IMG/VR virus record: IMGVR_UViG_3300035666_000033
Coordinates: 1-50,207 of that record
Source: a virus
Direction: 5' to 3' (one strand)
DNA length: 50,207 nucleotides
Under the pieces are notes generated by a model. That model ran no database searches and was not told the DNA's origin. It saw only the letters and a list, made by a program, of their open reading frames with translations. How positions within the stretch are numbered: position 1 is the stretch's first letter; the number at the start of each line of letters is the position of its first letter. Of this stretch, positions 15,955 to 22,473 are shown in pieces. A program made the translations under genes and the position numbers.

Positions 15955-16207
15955 TGCTGGAAGGTGTTTCTTCTGTCCGTCGTTACCTGCGCCACGAGCG
16001 GATGGGCGTCTTTCGACCGAGTCTTTGGTTTCATCGCAGCCCCACGGGCCACTCCCCCAGGGAGCCTCGGATTTCGCGTGCTTTTACTTCTGCGGCACGC
16101 GCCACGGCGCAGGAGGTTGTCGCCCTTGCGGGCCTGGCCTCTATTCATCCAACAGGTTGTTAAGGAGCGGTGCGCCGCCGGGCGTTGCCTGACGTTGCGT
16201 ATTGAGC

Positions 16208-16221
16208 GTAACTATAGTTAC
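16208..16221. promoter_or_regulatory. left operator O_L1
   Basis: GTAACTATAGTTAC is a perfect 14-bp palindrome covering the -10 box of P_L. Near copies occur at the repressor/Cro divergence, so it is almost certainly a binding site of the CI-like or Cro-like protein. Confidence 0.88.
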
Positions 16222-16239
16222 TAAATAATCCGGTGTCAA
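16211..16239 (-). promoter_or_regulatory. P_L, left early promoter
   Basis: On the minus strand TTGACA (16239-16234), a 17-bp spacer and TATAGT (16216-16211) make a near-consensus sigma70 promoter. Predicted start is near 16204. The -10 box is inside O_L1 and the -35 box inside O_L2, so repressor binding would block it directly. Confidence 0.88.
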
Positions 16240-16249
16240 CTATGGTTAC
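16236..16249. promoter_or_regulatory. left operator O_L2
   Basis: TCAACTATGGTTAC matches the operator consensus except in the outer part of one half-site. It overlaps the -35 box of P_L and lies 28 bp from O_L1, start to start. Confidence 0.75.
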
Positions 16250-16259
16250 ATCGACGGGC

Positions 16260-16287
16260 AAAAAAAACCCGGCCATCTGGTCGGGTT
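16260..16287 (-). terminator. intrinsic terminator of the lysogeny operon
   Basis: On the minus strand AACCCGACC AGAT GGCCGGGTT (one A-C mismatch) runs into eight T residues. It ends transcription coming from the repressor operon before it reaches P_L. Confidence 0.88.
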
Positions 16288-16347
16288 GTTGGAATTTTGC
16301 AGCGGAAGCCGCTTCCTTAGTCGGCTCTGGTCGGGGGCGTCAATCGG

Positions 16348-17283
16348 TCACTTCCCGCCATTGGACTTGAATGTGTCCGATTCATATTTTTCGATCAGCG
16401 GTATCAGGTATGGGGAGTTCATCCCATCCTCCAGCGTCATCGCCAATTCCAGGGCGCGCTCTGCTCTGTGCTTTGTTATGCCGAGCCGCCTGGCGATCTG
16501 CGCAGGCGTGTTTCCTTCTTCCTTCAGGAATTTTGCGCGCATGGGGATCACGTAAAACTCCCAGTAGTCGCGCGCCATGTAGGCAACGTAGCTGGCGATC
16601 TTTTCCTCTGAAACAAATGGATCAAGGTCAATGAAGTCGCACATACGCTGCTTTGCTATCTTCGCTGCGAACTGCTCCCTTGGCTCCACACGGAGAGCTA
16701 CGGCGCCAAACCCATCTGCAACCGCAACGCGCGCCGCAATGTTTGCCAGCACATCGCGGTTCTCCTTTGAAAATTCTGGCTCGCCCAGTTGCTCGTCCTG
16801 GTCTGTGTATGCACCGTCCCCACTATCATCGAAGTCGATAGGGTCTGCCGGCTTAACGCAAATGCAAAGCCATGTGTTCGACTCTCCAAGGCGCACGTAG
16901 GCATCAAACCCGGTGTAAATGGCCCCATCGTCGTCGCTTGCCTCGCTGTGCACCTCAAGAACCCCGAAGCTATTGGGATCGTAGAGCTTGGAGTGGCGCC
17001 TGAAATCTGGCGTGTCAAGGTAGATAACAGTTGCGCCAGCGCCGCCAAACCTGCCTTTCACCCAGGGGATCGCTAACTCAACCTCGAACTGCGCAATTAT
17101 TTGATGCAGCGCCTTTTCTATAAGGAAGTGGAGGCGCCTTCGGTGAGCTCGAAACTCGCCATCCTGGCCGCCGGAGCCGATGCGGACGGCAAAGAGGAAT
17201 GAAAGCGCGTCGTCGTTGCTGGAAATCTCGCCTCCGCCCAGCCGCGCTACACCCATCCCTCCATTGCCGCCAATATTTAGCAT
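16348..17283 (-). CDS. unknown 311-residue protein of the lysogeny operon
   Basis: Starts at the ATG at 17283, overlapping the preceding gene by 7 bases. It is soluble and acidic. The middle has an alternating beta/acidic pattern (VIYLDTPDFRRHSKLYD, GVLEVHSEASDDDGAIY, TWLCICVKPADPIDFDDSG), and the C-terminus contains a likely helix-turn-helix (TPAQIARRLGITKHRAERAL). It is the last gene of the repressor operon, a position often taken by genes expressed in the lysogen, such as rexA or exclusion factors. I recognise no family. It may act with the secreted protein encoded just upstream. Confidence 0.8.
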   Translation of the reverse strand: MLNIGGNGGMGVARLGGGEISSNDDALSFLFAVRIGSGGQDGEFRAHRRRLHFLIEKALHQIIAQFEVELAIPWVKGRFGGAGATVIYLDTPDFRRHSKLYDPNSFGVLEVHSEASDDDGAIYTGFDAYVRLGESNTWLCICVKPADPIDFDDSGDGAYTDQDEQLGEPEFSKENRDVLANIAARVAVADGFGAVALRVEPREQFAAKIAKQRMCDFIDLDPFVSEEKIASYVAYMARDYWEFYVIPMRAKFLKEEGNTPAQIARRLGITKHRAERALELAMTLEDGMNSPYLIPLIEKYESDTFKSNGGK

Positions 17284-17630
17284 GGGTACATGGCCCTTAG
17301 CTTCATCATGATGAGCATTTCTACAATCTCTTCCTTGCTCTCGCCTGGAGACTTTGCAAGATGCTCTTTGATGGACTGCGCCGCTATCTTGTGAGCCTGC
17401 GCGGTATCGATGTCTCCCTTGTAGCAGAACAGTGGCTTTTGGCCTGTCGCGCTCAAGTACCCATTGGCGTTCAAGTACCCCTTGACCACGCCGCCAACGT
17501 ACATTTCCACGCTGGTCTTTTCCAGCTTTCCACCAGACGAAAGCTGACGGAAGTTGTCTGGACTAAGGTCTGCTATAGCAAGCGCCGGGGCGAGCGCTGC
17601 GGCAAGCGCCAGAAAACGAGTAATTTTCAT
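17277..17630 (-). CDS. secreted Rap1a/Tai-like small protein
   Basis: 117 residues with GGAG before the ATG. A clear signal peptide (MKITRFLALAAALAPALAIA) suggests cleavage near residue 20. The mature part (MYVGGVVKGYL, a single internal Cys in PLFCYKGD, helices IAAQSIKEHLAKSP and EEIVEMLIMMKLRAMYPC) resembles the Rap1a/Tai family of periplasmic immunity proteins, which end in a Cys that forms a disulfide. That family neutralises type VI effectors. In a phage lysogeny operon it could protect the lysogen or block superinfection at the periplasm. Family assignment is moderate; function is inferred. Confidence 0.72.
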   Translation of the reverse strand: MKITRFLALAAALAPALAIADLSPDNFRQLSSGGKLEKTSVEMYVGGVVKGYLNANGYLSATGQKPLFCYKGDIDTAQAHKIAAQSIKEHLAKSPGESKEEIVEMLIMMKLRAMYPC

Positions 17631-17677
17631 GCTTCTTCTCCTATAACCTCTTTCCGTTTGACCAAACCAGCGTAAGT

Positions 17678-18127
17678 TTAGGCGGCCTTGTGGCTGGCCT
17701 GCCTTTTTTCATCTGGCATGGCCTCATTGATGTCATCCAAGAGCGATTGAAGATGGCGCCCAATCGATTTATTGGCCCACTCCGGCATTGGCTCGCGCCC
17801 TCTCAAGGCAAGATCAACCAGCGCTCTGCACGCATCTGTTGCGCCAGCATATCGAACCATAAGCTCAGGAGCTTCTGATCCTGAAGCGTCGGCACCGGCG
17901 TCATGGCTCGATGCCCTTGTTGCGCGCTCGCCACGAATGAGCTCTTCGGCCGACACCCTGAACAATTCGCAGATGCTCAGAAGGCTTCCGAGCTTGAGGT
18001 TTGCGGTCTGGCCGCTTTCCCATTTCGTGACGGCAACCCGGCTCACGCCAGATGCTGTCGCAAGCTGCTGCTGCGACAGACCTCTTTGCTCTCGAAGCCT
18101 TTTAATCCGTTGTCCTAGCGTTTCCAT
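17678..18127 (-). CDS. CI-like repressor, XRE family, without a peptidase domain
   Basis: 149 residues from the ATG at 18127. The HTH spans residues 6-60 (LGQRIKRLREQRGLSQQQLA, SGVSRVAVTKWESGQ). The rest is helical, and no S24/LexA-like autocleavage domain is present; full-length lambda-type repressors have about 230 residues. Operator O_R1 abuts the start codon and no Shine-Dalgarno sequence precedes it, so the mRNA may be leaderless. It should bind the GTAAC-type operators at both ends of its operon and maintain lysogeny. Lack of a peptidase domain implies induction by another route, such as an antirepressor. Confidence 0.9.
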   Translation of the reverse strand: METLGQRIKRLREQRGLSQQQLATASGVSRVAVTKWESGQTANLKLGSLLSICELFRVSAEELIRGERATRASSHDAGADASGSEAPELMVRYAGATDACRALVDLALRGREPMPEWANKSIGRHLQSLLDDINEAMPDEKRQASHKAA

Positions 18128-18141
18128 GTAACCATCGTTAC
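18128..18141. promoter_or_regulatory. operator O_R1
   Basis: GTAACCATCGTTAC carries both operator half-sites. It lies directly against the repressor start codon, so binding here would restrict repressor transcription. Confidence 0.82.
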
Positions 18142-18151
18142 ATAGATGGGC

Positions 18152-18165
18152 AAAACTATGGTTTG
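18152..18165. promoter_or_regulatory. operator-like site O_R2, degenerate
   Basis: AAAACTATGGTTTG keeps the centre ACTATGGTT of the operator but both outer ends are changed. It lies midway between O_R1 and O_R3 at 24-bp steps and overlaps the -35 box of P_R. Confidence 0.6.
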
Positions 18166-18192
18166 CACTCTGATGGTAACTATGGTTACAAT
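18163..18192 (+). promoter_or_regulatory. P_R, right early promoter
   Basis: TTGCAC (18163-18168), an 18-bp spacer and TACAAT (18187-18192). The predicted start is near 18199-18200, at the Cro-like start codon. The -10 box overlaps O_R3. Confidence 0.65.
18176..18189. promoter_or_regulatory. operator O_R3
   Basis: GTAACTATGGTTAC, one base from a perfect palindrome, overlapping the -10 box of P_R. It differs from O_L1 by one base at the centre. Confidence 0.85.
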
Positions 18193-18199
18193 GAGCGGC

Positions 18200-18409
18200 A
18201 TGAGACATGAAGATCACTCCAAGTTGATTGACATGCTTGGTGGAACCGTAGAGGTAGCGCGGCTGTGCCAGGTGTCATCACAGGCCGTTTCCAAGTGGAG
18301 AAACGAAGGCATCCCTCATGCCCGGCTCATGTACCTGCGACTTGCTCGAAAGGATGTTTTCGAGCAGTTCGACGCAGAGTCCGGCAATCACGAGGCTGAT
18401 TCCGAATGA
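18200..18409 (+). CDS. Cro-like repressor
   Basis: 69 residues. The helix-turn-helix reads LIDMLGGTVEVARLCQVSSQ then AVSKWRNEGIPHARLMYLRL, the usual Cro/YdaS pattern in which the protein ends soon after the HTH. The ATG at 18200 coincides with the predicted transcript start, so translation is probably leaderless. The in-frame ATG at 18191 lies inside the -10 box. It is divergent from the repressor and shares the O_R region, so it should favour lytic growth by blocking repressor synthesis. Confidence 0.87.
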   Translation: MRHEDHSKLIDMLGGTVEVARLCQVSSQAVSKWRNEGIPHARLMYLRLARKDVFEQFDAESGNHEADSE

Positions 18410-18522
18410 CCATTTCCTTTTCCTCCATCGCCACTAGGCGGTTTGCGGCGCTGGGCCTTTCCGGCCTGGCGCCATTTTTTTGGCGTGAAACCAGTATCTG
18501 CTTGGCGCCGGTTCGGCGATAG
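18406..18522 (+). CDS. possible 38-residue peptide coupled to cro
   Basis: The ATG overlaps the cro stop as ATGA and the frame runs 38 codons to TAG. The peptide has a short hydrophobic stretch (FAALGLSGLAPFFW). The frame runs straight through the terminator hairpin at 18447-18481. It may be a real small gene, a leader whose translation opens the hairpin, or chance. There is no family evidence. Confidence 0.3.
   Translation: MTISFSSIATRRFAALGLSGLAPFFWRETSICLAPVRR
18447..18481 (+). terminator. tR1-like intrinsic terminator
   Basis: GGCGC and GCGCC enclose an inner GGCC/GGCC stem, followed by ATTTTTTT. It lies between cro and the CII-family gene, the position of tR1 in lambda, and would limit rightward transcription unless antiterminated. 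Confidence 0.82.
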
Positions 18523-18545
18523 GCGACTTTCGAAAGGCGTTCGTC

Positions 18546-19007
18546 ATGAGACACACAAGACCGACAAAACAGACGCACCGAGCGCTATTCCTGGCGCTAC
18601 AGGCCGATGCAAAAGAGTTCCCAGGCGGAGTAAGGGCCATCGCTGAGGTAATGGGCGTGAATGGAAACACGCTGTCGAACGGCATCAATCCCGACCATGA
18701 TGCGCCGCCACCTTCGTTTTCCGCCATCTTGGAGATAGTCGTATTGGCTCAGGCCAAGCGATCAGTGTTCGCCCTGGCGCAGCTTGTCGGTCAGGTTCCA
18801 ATGGATTTCGAGCTTGAGCATCGCTCACCGGCGGAGGCGGTCAGGCTGTTCATGATGCTTATGCACACCGTCGGCGACGTACTCGGCAAGGGTAGCGATG
18901 CCGCCAAGGACGGGCGCTTTGATGCCGACGAACGCAAGGCCCTGGAGCCTTTGCTGCTGGCGCTTATGAAGGCTACCGGCGAACTGTTGCAAGCCATTCG
19001 CGGGTAA
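18546..19007 (+). CDS. CII-family (Phage_CP76) regulator
   Basis: 153 residues with GAAAGG upstream. The N-terminal half matches the phage regulatory CII family: RALFLALQADAKEFPGGVRA, IAEVMGVNGNTLSNGINPD, and an Ala-rich helix (EIVVLAQAKRSVFALAQLVG). The C-terminal half is a helical bundle (AVRLFMMLMHTVGDVLGKG, LEPLLLALMKATGELL). It probably steers the lysis-lysogeny choice by activating repressor transcription. No direct-repeat target was identified upstream of the repressor. Confidence 0.82.
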   Translation: MRHTRPTKQTHRALFLALQADAKEFPGGVRAIAEVMGVNGNTLSNGINPDHDAPPPSFSAILEIVVLAQAKRSVFALAQLVGQVPMDFELEHRSPAEAVRLFMMLMHTVGDVLGKGSDAAKDGRFDADERKALEPLLLALMKATGELLQAIRG

Positions 19008-19011
19008 CGCC

Positions 19012-19257
19012 ATGAGCCAGTGCGACCGCCTCCTTGACCGCCTGAAGCGCGGGCCAATCACCCCGATGGAAGCCTGGAGCGAACTTGGCATTTACCGCCT
19101 TGGCGCTCGCGTTTTCGATTTGAAGGCCCAGGGCCACGAAATCGTCCGGGAACTGGTTGCGGTGAACAACCGCTTCGGGGAGGAGTGCCGGGTTGCGCGG
19201 TACAAGCTGGACGCGAAGAACAAAGAGGCGGCAATGCAAGCCACCCTGATTCAGTAG
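19012..19257 (+). CDS. small helix-turn-helix protein
   Basis: 81 residues. CDRLLDRLKRGPITPMEAWS and LGIYRLGARVFDLKAQGHEI are typical of the small winged helix-turn-helix proteins often found just before phage replication genes. It begins 4 bases after the CII-family stop. Probably DNA binding; the target is unknown. Confidence 0.82.
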   Translation: MSQCDRLLDRLKRGPITPMEAWSELGIYRLGARVFDLKAQGHEIVRELVAVNNRFGEECRVARYKLDAKNKEAAMQATLIQ

Positions 19258-19271
19258 GCGATGGAGAAAAC

Positions 19272-19388
19272 ATGAAAAACAGATCGATTGGGGGGGGCGC
19301 GTCACGCATTTATTGCGGCAAAAAGTCGCTCATGGCGTGCGCCATAGACCTTTCCGGCAATGACAGGAAGGGCGCCAGTGATGCGTGA
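19272..19388 (+). CDS. 38-residue peptide before the replication gene
   Basis: The ATG follows GGAGAAAAC and the stop overlaps the start of the O-like gene. The peptide begins MKNRSIGGGASRIYCGKKSL. Ribosome-binding site and interlocked stop support translation, but there is no family match and the length is small. Confidence 0.5.
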   Translation: MKNRSIGGGASRIYCGKKSLMACAIDLSGNDRKGASDA

Positions 19389-20265
19389 CTACTCTAAGGT
19401 TGGCCCAAAGTTCTGGATTGGAGCGACAGGCAAGCGACTGCGCGCAGCCGGCATGGAGGCGCAGATAGTCGCCATGTACCTGCTGACGAGCCCGCACGCC
19501 AACATGCTTGGCCTCTACTACTGCCCGACCATGTTCATCGCCCATGAAACTGGGCTTGGCCTAGAAGGGGCTTCAAAGGGGCTTCATAGAGCCATCGAAG
19601 CCGGATTTTGCGAGTACGACGAGGCTTCCGAAGTGGTGTGGGTAATCGAAATGGCCTCATACCAAGTTGGCGAAGCATTGAAGCCCAACGACCTACGGGT
19701 AAAAGGGGTGCAAAACGAGTATTCATCACTGCCTGAAAACCCTTATTTGGCGCGGTTTTACGAGAAATACTGCGGCGCATTTTGCATGTCTTCTTGTCGT
19801 GGAAATGGAAGCCCCTCAGAAGCCCCTTCAAAGCCCCTGTTAAGCCAAGAACAGGAACAGGAACATGAACAGGAACAGGAACAGGAAAAAGGATTGGGGG
19901 CTCCGACCGGGCAGTCCGATGCGGCCAATGCTCCGCCTACGGCTACGCCGAAACAAAAGGCATCGCCTACCGGCACTCGTTTGCCTGAAGGCTGGGTTTT
20001 GCCGAAGGCTTGGGGCGAATGGGCGCTTACCGAGCGCAACGACCTGACTGCTGATGATGTGCGCCGAGAGGCTGCCTGCTTTGCCGACTACTGGCACAGC
20101 AAGGCCGGCGCAGACGCCCGCAAGGCCGACTGGGAGGCGACTTGGCGCAACTGGATTCGCCGATCAGATGCCGGCGGGCAGGCCAAGGGCGCGCGCCCGG
20201 CAGCCAAGACTCCGCCGCGTGACAACTTCGACAACGTGAATTACGGGACTGGGGGAAGGCTATGA
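19381..20265 (+). CDS. O-like replication initiator
   Basis: 294 residues from the ATG at 19381, with GGAAGGG upstream. The N-terminal domain (RDYSKVGPKFWIGATGKRLR, VAMYLLTSPHANMLGLYYCP) is the winged-helix DnaD/O-type domain of phage initiators. A repetitive linker (EQEQEHEQEQEQEK) leads to a C-terminal block (LPKAWGEWAL, CFADYWHSKAGADARKADWE, TWRNWIRR) typical of proteins that recruit a helicase loader. Iteron-like repeats inside the gene make it a likely origin, as in lambda O. The stop overlaps the start of the DnaC-like gene. Confidence 0.87.
   Translation: MRDYSKVGPKFWIGATGKRLRAAGMEAQIVAMYLLTSPHANMLGLYYCPTMFIAHETGLGLEGASKGLHRAIEAGFCEYDEASEVVWVIEMASYQVGEALKPNDLRVKGVQNEYSSLPENPYLARFYEKYCGAFCMSSCRGNGSPSEAPSKPLLSQEQEQEHEQEQEQEKGLGAPTGQSDAANAPPTATPKQKASPTGTRLPEGWVLPKAWGEWALTERNDLTADDVRREAACFADYWHSKAGADARKADWEATWRNWIRRSDAGGQAKGARPAAKTPPRDNFDNVNYGTGGRL
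19567..19884. repeat. iteron-like repeats inside the initiator gene, candidate replication origin
   Basis: AAGCCCCT recurs at 19809, 19820 and 19831, with a partial copy at 19842, at an exact 11-bp period. The inverted form GGGGCTTCA occurs at 19567 and 19578, also 11 bp apart. Directly after the forward set, GAACAG or GAACAT is repeated six times (19849-19884). Spacing near one helical turn and both orientations are usual for initiator-binding iterons. Confidence 0.6.
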
Positions 20266-21044
20266 AGGCCATTGCTGACATCGGGCTCCATGCCGAGCCG
20301 AAAACCAAGCCCGCTGTGTGCGAAACGCACGGCGCCTACGAAAGCCCGTGCTTCATCGGCTCGATCTGGTCGAGGTGCCCGGCATGCGGCGCCGAGACGG
20401 CCGCAAAAGAACGTTCCGAGGCTGAAACGCGGGAGCGCGAGAGCCGTTTGCAGGCGTGGCAGCGCAAGATCGGCGACGCTGGAATCCCTGAGCGGTTCCG
20501 TGATCGAAGCCTGTCCGGGTTTGTCGTCAAGACCGGCGCCCAGGGCAATGCACTCGAATTCGCCAAGGGGTACGCCGATAACTTCGATGCCGCGCTGAAG
20601 ACCGGTAGAAGCGCCTTGTTCCTTGGAAAGCCCGGAACCGGCAAGACGCACCTGGCCGTCGGCATCGGCATGCAGATCATGCAGCGCGATAACCGGAGCG
20701 TGCTTTTCACGACGGTGATGCGCGCCATTCGCAGGGTCAAGGACACTTGGAGCCGTGACAGCCGCGAGAGCGAAACGGATGCCATTGCCGCCCTGGTCTT
20801 TCCCGATCTGCTGATTCTGGATGAGGTTGGCGTGCAGTTCGGCAGCGAGACCGAGAAGCTGATCCTGTTCGACGTGCTGAACGAGCGGTACGAGAAGCGC
20901 CGCCCGACGCTGATGCTGTCAAACCTTGGCCTGGATGATGTTCGCGCCTTCCTTGGCGAACGAATTTTCGACCGCCTGCGAGAGGACGGCGGCGAATCCA
21001 TGGTCTTCGACTGGGAAAGTTACCGGGGGAAGGCTGCCGCATGA
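20262..21044 (+). CDS. DnaC-like helicase loader ATPase
   Basis: 260 residues; the ATG overlaps the initiator stop. An N-terminal cysteine set (Cys20, Cys30, Cys39, Cys42) suggests a zinc module. The AAA+ core has Walker A GKPGTGKT (122-129), Walker B LLILDEVG (183-190), the sensor segment TLMLSNLGLDDV and FDRLREDGGESMVFDW. It should load the host replicative helicase at the phage origin together with the O-like protein. Typical length for this family. Confidence 0.94.
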   Translation: MKAIADIGLHAEPKTKPAVCETHGAYESPCFIGSIWSRCPACGAETAAKERSEAETRERESRLQAWQRKIGDAGIPERFRDRSLSGFVVKTGAQGNALEFAKGYADNFDAALKTGRSALFLGKPGTGKTHLAVGIGMQIMQRDNRSVLFTTVMRAIRRVKDTWSRDSRESETDAIAALVFPDLLILDEVGVQFGSETEKLILFDVLNERYEKRRPTLMLSNLGLDDVRAFLGERIFDRLREDGGESMVFDWESYRGKAAA

Positions 21045-21517
21045 CGGAGTTGGTTCTGGTCAAGACTCCAGGCGGCGCACTGGCGCCGGCGGATGAAGAA
21101 GCCCGCGCGCTGGTGGAGAAGCTGAAAGCCGGCCAAGGCGTCCGCGCCACCATCAAACGCGCCCGGAATGTGCGCTTCCACCGCAAGGCGTTCGCCCTGT
21201 TCAAGCTGGCCTTCGATGTGTGGGAGCCTGAGACGCCACAGACCTACAAGGGCGAGGTGGTATCCAAGGATTTTGACCGGTTCCGCAAGGACATGACCAT
21301 CCTGGCCGGCTTCTACAAGGCCGTCTATAACGCTCGCGGAGAAGTTCGGCTTGAGGCGGAAAGCCTGTCTTTCGCCAGCATGGCCGAGGATCGTTTCGAG
21401 AAGGTTTTCCGGGCCGTGCTGAATGTTGTTTGGAACCGAGTGCTGCGCAATGCCGGATATGAGACTGAGGCCGAGGTTGAGCGCGTTGTCGATGAGCTGA
21501 TGAGGTTCGACTCATGA
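21041..21517 (+). CDS. DUF1367 phage protein
   Basis: 158 residues, ATGA overlap with the loader gene. The block RATIKRARNVRFHRKAFALF followed by KLAFDVWEPE and VSKDFDRFRKDMTILAGFY is diagnostic for DUF1367, found next to replication genes in many temperate phages. No activity is known. It sits between the loader and a Ref-type nuclease. Confidence 0.9.
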   Translation: MTELVLVKTPGGALAPADEEARALVEKLKAGQGVRATIKRARNVRFHRKAFALFKLAFDVWEPETPQTYKGEVVSKDFDRFRKDMTILAGFYKAVYNARGEVRLEAESLSFASMAEDRFEKVFRAVLNVVWNRVLRNAGYETEAEVERVVDELMRFDS

Positions 21518-21807
21518 GCACGGCCGCCGAGAAGCGCCATATGGGCAAAGTCGCCGAGGTTGGCTGCATTCTGTGCCATCACCTTGGCCTGGGCGCCACG
21601 CCGGCCCATGTTCATCACATCCGGGAAGGGCAAGGCATGAGTCAGCGCGCCAGCAACTTCCTGACGATTCCGCTGTGCCCAGAGCATCACCAGGGCGCTT
21701 CCGGCATTCATGGCCTGGGGGCGAAGGCGTTTGAGCGCACCTATCGACTGAACGAGCTCGATCTGCTGGCACTGACCATTGAGCAACTGGGGGCGCGATG
21801 CCGGTAG
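21514..21807 (+). CDS. Ref-family RecA-dependent nuclease
   Basis: 97 residues. GCILCHHLGLGATPAHVHHI and CPEHHQGASGIHGLGAKAFE give the Cys/His zinc site and HNH-type nuclease core of the P1 Ref family, which cuts DNA at RecA-bound displacement loops. It is about half the length of P1 Ref, which has an extra N-terminal region. It probably contributes to phage recombination. Overlaps both neighbours by a few bases. Confidence 0.88.
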   Translation: MSTAAEKRHMGKVAEVGCILCHHLGLGATPAHVHHIREGQGMSQRASNFLTIPLCPEHHQGASGIHGLGAKAFERTYRLNELDLLALTIEQLGARCR

Positions 21808-22025
21808 CCGAGTCCGTCCGCTGCGTCGATTGCGACCACTTCCGCTTGAAGGACGCCAAGGACATGGCGAAGTTCGGCTTTGGCCTGTGCGCTCCGAAGA
21901 AGAACGGGCACGAATTCATGTCGGCAACCTACCCGAGGGAGTGCAAGCAATGGGTGATCGCGGCTGATGACGTGCTCGATGGCCGCAAGGCATGGCTTGA
22001 AAAGAGGGGTTCTGACCGTGAGTAA
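21798..22025 (+). CDS. small phage protein with a CXXC motif
   Basis: 75 residues, starting within the last 10 bases of the nuclease gene. SVRCVDCDHFRLKDAKDM carries CXXC, and CAPKKNGHEF with RECKQW gives two more cysteines, so a zinc-bound mini-domain is likely. Similar short proteins are common next to nuclease genes in temperate phages. Function unknown. Confidence 0.75.
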   Translation: MPVAESVRCVDCDHFRLKDAKDMAKFGFGLCAPKKNGHEFMSATYPRECKQWVIAADDVLDGRKAWLEKRGSDRE

Positions 22026-22473
22026 CGTCGTTCGATGGTCAGAAGAGCAGCTTGCAGCCCACAAGCAGCGCGCGGCGGTATCGACTCCGCCCAGGAAGGA
22101 AGAGAAGGCGCCTGATTCCATCAAGACGCAGCCGCTTCCTGTGGCCATTGGCGCCGAGCGCGACCAGGGGATGAACAAGACCGAGGCGGAATACGCCGGG
22201 ATGCTGGAAGAGCGCAAGGCGCGTCGGGAAATCGCCTGGTGGAAGTACGAGGCCATCACCTTCAAGCTGGCTGACGACACGCGCTATACACCGGACTTCG
22301 CCGTGATGTTGCCCAATGGCGAGTTCGAGATTCACGAGACAAAAGGTGGGTTCATCCGGGAGGACGGCTGGCAGAAGCTCAAGATCGCCGCCGGGATGTT
22401 CCCGTTCAGGTTCTTCCTCTGCCAGAAACTGGCGAAGAAGGATGGCGGCGGCTGGAAAATCAAGGGGGTCTAA
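22018..22473 (+). CDS. DUF1064 nuclease-fold protein
   Basis: 151 residues from a GTG at 22018, preceded by GAGGGG. After a disordered N-terminus the core reads MNKTEAEYAGML, WWKYEAITFKLADDTRYTPD and EIHETKGGFIREDGWQKLK. Glu, Pro-Asp and Glu-X-Lys are arranged as in PD-(D/E)XK nucleases, as expected for DUF1064. It may resolve or trim DNA junctions, in the place where Holliday-junction resolvases are often found. Activity is not proven for the family. Confidence 0.82.
   Translation: MSNVVRWSEEQLAAHKQRAAVSTPPRKEEKAPDSIKTQPLPVAIGAERDQGMNKTEAEYAGMLEERKARREIAWWKYEAITFKLADDTRYTPDFAVMLPNGEFEIHETKGGFIREDGWQKLKIAAGMFPFRFFLCQKLAKKDGGGWKIKGV

Larger units (their letters stand above)
15632..16204 (-). 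promoter_or_regulatory. structured untranslated leader of the left early transcript
   Basis: About 570 bases separate the predicted P_L start from the first early gene. No credible gene is seen on either strand; a 107-codon minus frame through the proximal part lacks protein character. The region holds many inverted repeats: a tandem hairpin pair (15910-15954), GCGTGC/GCACGC near 16077-16102, a GCCC/GGGC hairpin near 16122-16133, and a competing pair of stems next to the first ribosome-binding site (15665-15756). The arrangement recalls phage leaders that carry C4-type antisense RNA or HK022 put-like antitermination RNA. Those comparisons are hypotheses. Confidence 0.6.

Noticed and set aside
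19849-19884. Short repeats considered as a CRISPR array
   Set aside because: Units are 6 bp with no spacers. They encode a Glu-Gln linker in the initiator and are better read as iterons or a codon repeat.
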